Source: Bacteroidota bacterium (GTDB lineage: Bacteria > Bacteroidota > Bacteroidia > Flavobacteriales > Flavobacteriaceae). Taken from it: a stretch of 64,000 bases of DNA. Location of the stretch: contig JAJRRO010000093.1 in assembly GCA_024279425.1 (NCBI GenBank), forward strand, positions 186,001 to 250,000. Direction: 5' to 3'. The translations under genes and the position numbers were made by a program. This document shows positions 59,999-64,000 of the stretch, piece by piece. Position 1 is the first letter of the stretch; the number at the start of each line of letters is the position of its first letter. A model generated the notes under the pieces. That model had not been told where the DNA came from, did no database searches, and worked only from the letters and a program-made list of their open reading frames with translations.

Positions 59999-61099
59999 AT
60001 GTCTGAAGATTTTCCATTACGAAAAATAATCCATGTTGATATGGATGCTTTCTATGCCTCTGTGGAAGAGCTTGATAATCCTGAACTTAAAGGGAAGCCG
60101 CTAGCCGTTGGTGGTAGCGAAAAAAGAGGTGTTGTTTCGGCAGCCAATTATGAGGCCCGTAAGTTTGGGGTATATAGTGCAATGAGCAGCTATTTAGCCA
60201 AGAAGAATTGTCCCCAACTAACCTTTGTCAAGCCCCGCTTTCATCGTTACAAGGAGATATCGCATAAAATACGGAGCATATTCTTCGAGTATACCGACCT
60301 AGTAGAACCTTTGTCCTTGGATGAGGCCTATTTGGATGTAACCATAAATAAAAAAGGTAATCCATCGGCAACATTAATTGCCCAAGAAATCAGGCAGCGG
60401 ATTTCTGATGAAATTAATCTTAAAGCCTCAGCGGGAATTTCTATAAACAAGTTCATCGCAAAGGTTGCCAGTGATTTTAACAAACCCAATGGCCAAAAAA
60501 CGATAAATCCAGAAGAGGTACTACAGTTTTTGGAAGACCTTGAAATTCGGAAATTTTTTGGTGTAGGTAAGGTAACTGCCGAAAAAATGTATGCGTTGGG
60601 AATATTTACGGGCAAAGAACTAAAGGAAAAATCGCTTGATTTTTTAGAAGGGAATTTTGGCAAAAGTGGCTCTCATTATTACAATGTGGTGAGAGGCATC
60701 CACCATAGCCCCGTAAAGCCCCATCATACCCCAAAATCGGTAGGTGCGGAACGGACTTTCAGTGAAAACCTTAGTAGTGAAATCTTTATGCTTGAACGTT
60801 TGGAACATATTGCCAACGAACTCGAAAGGCGTTTAAAAAAATCGAATATTGCGGGGAAGACCATTACGCTAAAAATCAAATACAGTGATTTCACCTTGCA
60901 GACCCGAAGTAAGACCTTACCTTACTTTATTGCTGATAGCGCTCTTATCTTGGCTTCGGCCAAAGAACTCCTATATCAGCAAAGAATGGAAAACTCTGTA
61001 CGATTATTGGGTATTTCGTTTTCCAATTTGAATACTGAAAAAAAGAAAACCGAACCAAAGGAAGACTCGGTTTCCATTCAGTTAAAGTTTGATTTTTAA
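59999..61099 (+). CDS. dinB: DNA polymerase IV
   Basis: Y-family translesion polymerase, 366 residues. The catalytic metals are held by Asp residues in VDMDAFYASVEEL and by the Asp/Glu pair in SLDEAYLDVT. The HhH motif GVGKVTAEKMYALGI and the little-finger domain (about 235-345) are present. The short C-terminal tail EDSVSIQLKFDF may contain a clamp-binding motif (QLKFDF). The start at 59999 (MSEDFPLRK) is preceded at 59988 by TAAATTTG, which is too close to serve as a normal promoter and may be chance. Confidence 0.95.
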   Translation: MSEDFPLRKIIHVDMDAFYASVEELDNPELKGKPLAVGGSEKRGVVSAANYEARKFGVYSAMSSYLAKKNCPQLTFVKPRFHRYKEISHKIRSIFFEYTDLVEPLSLDEAYLDVTINKKGNPSATLIAQEIRQRISDEINLKASAGISINKFIAKVASDFNKPNGQKTINPEEVLQFLEDLEIRKFFGVGKVTAEKMYALGIFTGKELKEKSLDFLEGNFGKSGSHYYNVVRGIHHSPVKPHHTPKSVGAERTFSENLSSEIFMLERLEHIANELERRLKKSNIAGKTITLKIKYSDFTLQTRSKTLPYFIADSALILASAKELLYQQRMENSVRLLGISFSNLNTEKKKTEPKEDSVSIQLKFDF

Positions 61100-61143
61100 G
61101 TAAACAAGAACTCTTCAATAGTAGCACATTTTTATATCGGGGT

Positions 61144-61602
61144 TTATCTGAAGCCCTTCATAGACAGTAATGTGGCTATCCAAATGATGAGTGAAGATAA
61201 GAATATACCCACTGTATTTGCTATAAAAGCTTTTTGCCTTTCAATTTTGAACAAATATGTTGCTATACTACCTGCATAAACACCTGTTCCGGGCAAAGGA
61301 ATCATCACAAAGAAAATAAGGCCTAAGAATCCGAATTTCTGAATTTTGCTCCCTGAACCAACTTTTGCCTTTCGAGCTATGTAAATAGCCGATTTTTTAT
61401 AAAAATGCCACTTTATAAAATAGCGATTAACGTTTTCCAAAAAGAACATCATCAAAGGAAAGACTAGAACATTAGCTAAAAAACATGCTACAAATACCAA
61501 ATAAATGTTCAGACCGTTAAGCATTCCATACGGAATTCCTGCCTTGGCCTCACCAAAAGGAGACAAACTCCAAAGAATGGCTATGATAAAATCTATAATC
61601 AC
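61144..61602 (-). CDS. Small multi-drug export family membrane protein
   Basis: 152-residue inner-membrane protein with four or five hydrophobic helices (about 2-20, 31-54, 88-107 and 126-148), of the putative small multi-drug export family (Sm_multidrug_ex). The family hallmarks are SPFGEAKAGIPYG near the N-terminus and FFVMIPLPGTGVYAGSIAT. The transport role is inferred from weak family evidence. It stands alone between dinB, which converges from the left, and the pyk terminator region. Confidence 0.82.
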   Translation of the reverse strand: MIIDFIIAILWSLSPFGEAKAGIPYGMLNGLNIYLVFVACFLANVLVFPLMMFFLENVNRYFIKWHFYKKSAIYIARKAKVGSGSKIQKFGFLGLIFFVMIPLPGTGVYAGSIATYLFKIERQKAFIANTVGIFLSSLIIWIATLLSMKGFR

Positions 61603-61871
61603 AATACCCTAATTTAAGCGTTGCGAAACTACAACTCAAAACAAATTAACCGTTATTTTAAATCATAAAAATTCGTCAAATATTTAAATAACCCCCTCTT
61701 ATGAAGAAGGCGATAAATTGTGGCTTAAGATCGTGGGGGTTTAAAATGCTGGTCTAGGGAAAATGTGTTTAGTTTATAATTTTTTGTTCATTAGGTTACC
61801 TTTACTATTCTGGATTTATCATATAGAAAATGAGGTATTGCAGGGTGCAGGCCAAATACCAATATAACCAT
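61603..61871. other. Gap between the export gene and the pyk terminator
   Basis: No reading frame of useful length is seen on either strand. AACCCCC near 61692 can pair with GGGGGTT near 61736 across about 38 bases, leaving open a small structured RNA. The rest is AT-rich. The gap must contain the promoter of the small multi-drug export gene on the minus strand. Confidence 0.4.
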
Positions 61872-61912
61872 AAATAGGGTCACCACTATACGTAGTGGTG
61901 ACCCTATTTTTT
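61872..61912. terminator. Terminator next to pyk, perfect 17-bp stem
   Basis: Bases 61872-61888 are perfectly complementary to 61893-61909, with a TACG tetraloop. It lies 13 bases after the pyk stop. The best T run (six) is on the plus strand; the minus-strand side reads TATTTAT, so it can work in both directions. Confidence 0.85.
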
Positions 61913-61924
61913 AATTAATGCCCA

Positions 61925-63367
61925 TTAAAAAGTACAGGTTTCAATCTCTGTAACCCTCAGGGTATTAACCATCCCCTTATCCTTTATTGGCATTGCCGCA
62001 AGGCTAATTAGCATATCGCCAACATCCAAATATCCTTTTTTACATGCAATGCTATTCACATCTTCAATAGTCTCATCGGTTGAAACGTACTTATCGTAAT
62101 AAAAAGCCTTGACTCCCCAAAGTAAATTCAACTGGGTCAAGATTCTTTGGTTTGATGTAAATACCAAGATATGGGCACTAGGTCTCCAAGCGGAAATTTG
62201 AAAAGCCGTATATCCACTATTGGTCAAGGTTGATATTGCTTTGGCCTTGATTTCATTGGCCATAGTAGCTGCATGATAACAAACCGATTTTGTTATATAC
62301 CGGTTCGTCCTAATATGTGGAGGTGTTTGTGGCACGGTTATTAAATCGGAATTCTCTACGCTTTCCAAAATACTTGACATTTTTTCAATGACCTCGACCG
62401 GATAGTTGCCAACAGATGTTTCACCCGAAAGCATAACGGCATCAGCCCCGTCCATTACAGAATTCGCAACGTCGTTGACCTCCGCTCTAGTAGGTGTAAG
62501 ACTTGTGATCATTGTTTCCATCATCTGGGTTGCGATAATTACCGGTATCCTGGCTTTTTTTGCCCTAAGCACCAATTTCTTCTGAATTAATGGGACTTCT
62601 TGGGCTGGAACCTCGACACCCAAATCGCCTCGTGCCACCATTAAACCATCACAATATGATACAATTTTGTCTATATTCTCTACTGCCTCTGGTTTCTCTA
62701 TCTTGGCGATTATCGGAATCTTATGCTCCGAATGTTCCTTGATTATATTTTGAAGATCAATAAGGTCTTGACTAAACCTTACAAAGGACAATGCAATCCA
62801 ATCAACCTGGAGGGAAATTGCAAAAATGGCGTCTTTGACATCTTTCTCAGTAAGTGCAGGTAAAGAAATGTTGGTATTAGGTAAATTGACCCCTTTTTTC
62901 GACTTTAAAGGTCCCCCTTGAACAACCTGTGCCCTTACCTCATTTTTCTTATTGGTAGAAAGCACTTCAAACATCAATTTACCATCGTCCAAAAGAATAC
63001 GTTCCCCTGGATTTACATCTTTGGGGAAATTTGTATAGTTCATATATACTCTTTCCGAATTCCCTTCAAATGGTTCGCCGGTTACAAAAGTAATTTCGTC
63101 CCCCGGTGCAACCACAACCTCACCTGCCATAACCCCAACTCGGAGTTTGGGGCCTTGGAGGTCCCCTAGAATCGCGATATTGGTTTCCATTTCTTCGTTG
63201 ATTTCGCGAATCATTTTTACGCTTGCTTTAACATCTTCGTAGTCAGCATGTGAGAAATTAATCCTAAAGACATCAACCCCGGCCTTGATCATATTCACAA
63301 TTACCTCCTTTTTGCTTGTAGCAGGTCCTAAGGTTGCAACTATTTTCGTCTTCTTTATATTTGGCAT
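61925..63367 (-). CDS. pyk: Pyruvate kinase
   Basis: Final glycolytic enzyme, converting phosphoenolpyruvate and ADP to pyruvate and ATP, 480 residues. Landmarks are KIVATLGPATSKK at the N-terminus, the catalytic metal motif IAKIEKPEAVENID, MVARGDLGVEVP, and ATQMMETMI followed by PTRAEVNDVANSVMDG. The C-terminal regulatory domain is complete. It lies three bases after the IPExxxVDY gene, a coupling seen in many Bacteroidota, where rnc precedes both. Confidence 0.96.
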   Translation of the reverse strand: MPNIKKTKIVATLGPATSKKEVIVNMIKAGVDVFRINFSHADYEDVKASVKMIREINEEMETNIAILGDLQGPKLRVGVMAGEVVVAPGDEITFVTGEPFEGNSERVYMNYTNFPKDVNPGERILLDDGKLMFEVLSTNKKNEVRAQVVQGGPLKSKKGVNLPNTNISLPALTEKDVKDAIFAISLQVDWIALSFVRFSQDLIDLQNIIKEHSEHKIPIIAKIEKPEAVENIDKIVSYCDGLMVARGDLGVEVPAQEVPLIQKKLVLRAKKARIPVIIATQMMETMITSLTPTRAEVNDVANSVMDGADAVMLSGETSVGNYPVEVIEKMSSILESVENSDLITVPQTPPHIRTNRYITKSVCYHAATMANEIKAKAISTLTNSGYTAFQISAWRPSAHILVFTSNQRILTQLNLLWGVKAFYYDKYVSTDETIEDVNSIACKKGYLDVGDMLISLAAMPIKDKGMVNTLRVTEIETCTF

Positions 63368-63370
63368 TCC

Positions 63371-63835
63371 CTAAAAAATTAAGTTGTTTTTTGATTTTAG
63401 TTTATCGGCATCCACAGTATACGCAGTAATCATTTTAGGTATACTAAGCAACATCTTTATAAGTGCTGCATCATTTAAGTCATCATCATGTTCAATCTTT
63501 ATGAAGTAATCAACATCTTTATGTTCTGGCACTAAATGATGTCTTGCGAAAGAAGGTTCATCTTGAAAAAGATCTCTCCCCGCCAAACTTTCTTTCTTTG
63601 TACTTGTATTTGTTATCAGGGTCCAATATCGGTCATTCATATCATCTTGCCATTCGAAAAAAGGGAACGACATATGTTCAGAAATTTCCAAATCTTTCAA
63701 TGCCCTTTTGAATAAGGATTTTATACCCAAATTCACAGCATACACCAATGCATGATCTTCTAGATTACTGTGCAATGCAATTAGGGTAAAGGAATCTTCA
63801 TAAAAATCCTCTGTTATTTTATGTACTGCTACCAT
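63371..63835 (-). CDS. IPExxxVDY family protein
   Basis: 154-residue protein of the bacteroidotal IPExxxVDY family; the naming motif appears as VPEHKDVDY in LVPEHKDVDYFIKIE. The function is unknown. The conserved position between rnc and pyk suggests a link to central metabolism or RNA. I place the start at 63835 (MVAVHKITEDF), because the longer frame from 63853 would run over the promoter TATATTTG at 63851-63858. It is the first gene of a two-gene unit with pyk. Confidence 0.85.
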   Translation of the reverse strand: MVAVHKITEDFYEDSFTLIALHSNLEDHALVYAVNLGIKSLFKRALKDLEISEHMSFPFFEWQDDMNDRYWTLITNTSTKKESLAGRDLFQDEPSFARHHLVPEHKDVDYFIKIEHDDDLNDAALIKMLLSIPKMITAYTVDADKLKSKNNLIF

Positions 63836-63850
63836 ATGCGTACAAAAGGG

Positions 63851-63858
63851 CAAATATA
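63851..63858 (-). promoter_or_regulatory. -7 promoter element for the IPExxxVDY-pyk unit
   Basis: The minus strand reads TATATTTG, a match to TAnnTTTG, ending 16 bases before the ATG at 63835. It fixes the start of the IPExxxVDY gene. Confidence 0.55.
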
Positions 63859-63946
63859 TGATTAATAAAGAATACAGCCTAAGCAGGCTTTAGGTAAAGA
63901 CTTTTTTTTCTAAACTATAACGTTTTAGTTAAATTAATATCTGGAA

Positions 63947-64000
63947 TCAAATTTTTTTCATCTTATCCTGAAGTGCAAAATAAGCTCTTTTAGATGCTCT
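63947..64000 (-). CDS. rnc: Ribonuclease III, C-terminal end only
   Basis: The last 17 codons before a TGA at 63947 read ASKRAYFALQDKMKKI, which fits the final helix of the double-stranded RNA-binding domain of RNase III (typical AEEKAAQRAYF-like ends). Placement upstream of the IPExxxVDY and pyk genes matches the order in other flavobacteria. The rest of the gene lies outside the window. Confidence 0.6.
   Translation of the reverse strand, partial: RASKRAYFALQDKMKKI

Noticed and set aside
1-64000. tRNA, rRNA, CRISPR arrays, insertion sequences and prophage genes
   Set aside because: I looked on both strands for cloverleaf-like spacers, regular repeat-spacer arrays, transposase motifs and integrases and found none.

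Overview
The window looks like chromosomal DNA of a marine member of the Flavobacteriaceae (Bacteroidota). The reasons are the AT-rich composition, the near absence of Shine-Dalgarno sequences, promoters of the Bacteroidota type (-7 element TAnnTTTG) a short distance before several start codons, many short lipoproteins with SC lipoboxes, a complete Bat (Bacteroides aerotolerance) operon, and the lineage-typical order rnc / IPExxxVDY protein / pyruvate kinase at the right edge. I see no rRNA, tRNA, CRISPR array, transposase, integrase or phage gene.

Layout. 0-9.8 kb: truncated nitronate monooxygenase, bestrophin-like channel, YheT-type hydrolase, lipoprotein cytochrome c, a seven-repeat FG-GAP protein, a SulP transporter, a phytanoyl-CoA dioxygenase-like oxygenase divergent from an AraC regulator, and a two-domain lipoprotein. 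9.8-14.2 kb: glycerol phosphate block with gpsA facing glpD and glpK. 14.3-15.7 kb: small metabolic genes among palindromic repeats, ending in cvpA. 15.7-25.6 kb: trypsin-like protease, a two-gene trans-3-hydroxy-L-proline to proline pathway, two CAP-domain lipoproteins, 3-hydroxyanthranilate dioxygenase, a sulfatase and an ALDH7-type dehydrogenase. 25.6-29.4 kb: tandemly duplicated collagen-like lipoproteins, then an OmpA protein and a helix-hairpin-helix membrane protein. 29.4-33.5 kb: SPFH / zinc-ribbon / phosphatase / acyl-ACP desaturase run. 33.8-44.6 kb: B12-dependent ribonucleotide reductase, PfkB kinase, GMC oxidoreductase with its Tat-type small subunit, a vestigial second PfkB tail, an ECF sigma module, an AlbA-domain protein and an SDR. 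44.9-53.9 kb: moxR-DUF58-BatA-E operon. 54-57 kb: beta-carbonic anhydrase with a second SulP transporter, probably a bicarbonate uptake unit. 57-64 kb: pheS, isochorismatase, CYTH, dinB, small membrane protein, pyk, IPExxxVDY protein and the 3' end of rnc.

The most striking feature is a cluster of broken reading frames between 15.7 and 25.6 kb. Five genes carry six frame breaks, and every one is repaired by adding a single base to a homopolymer run. In the dioxygenase the repair puts all seven known metal ligands at the residue numbers of the characterised bacterial enzyme. No other gene in the window has such a lesion, although runs of similar length exist elsewhere. This is either locally poor sequence or a cluster of genuine recent slippage mutations, and it decides whether these genes are alive.

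I found no clear evidence of a wholly new system. The best candidates for further attention are the SPFH / double zinc-ribbon / phosphatase operon, which resembles the Bacillus YdjGHI membrane-stress proteins; the bicarbonate unit with its small exported protein and an enlarged SulP loop; the tandem collagen-like lipoprotein units with conserved leaders; and a strong terminator at 27.7 kb with no gene in front of it, which may end a small RNA.
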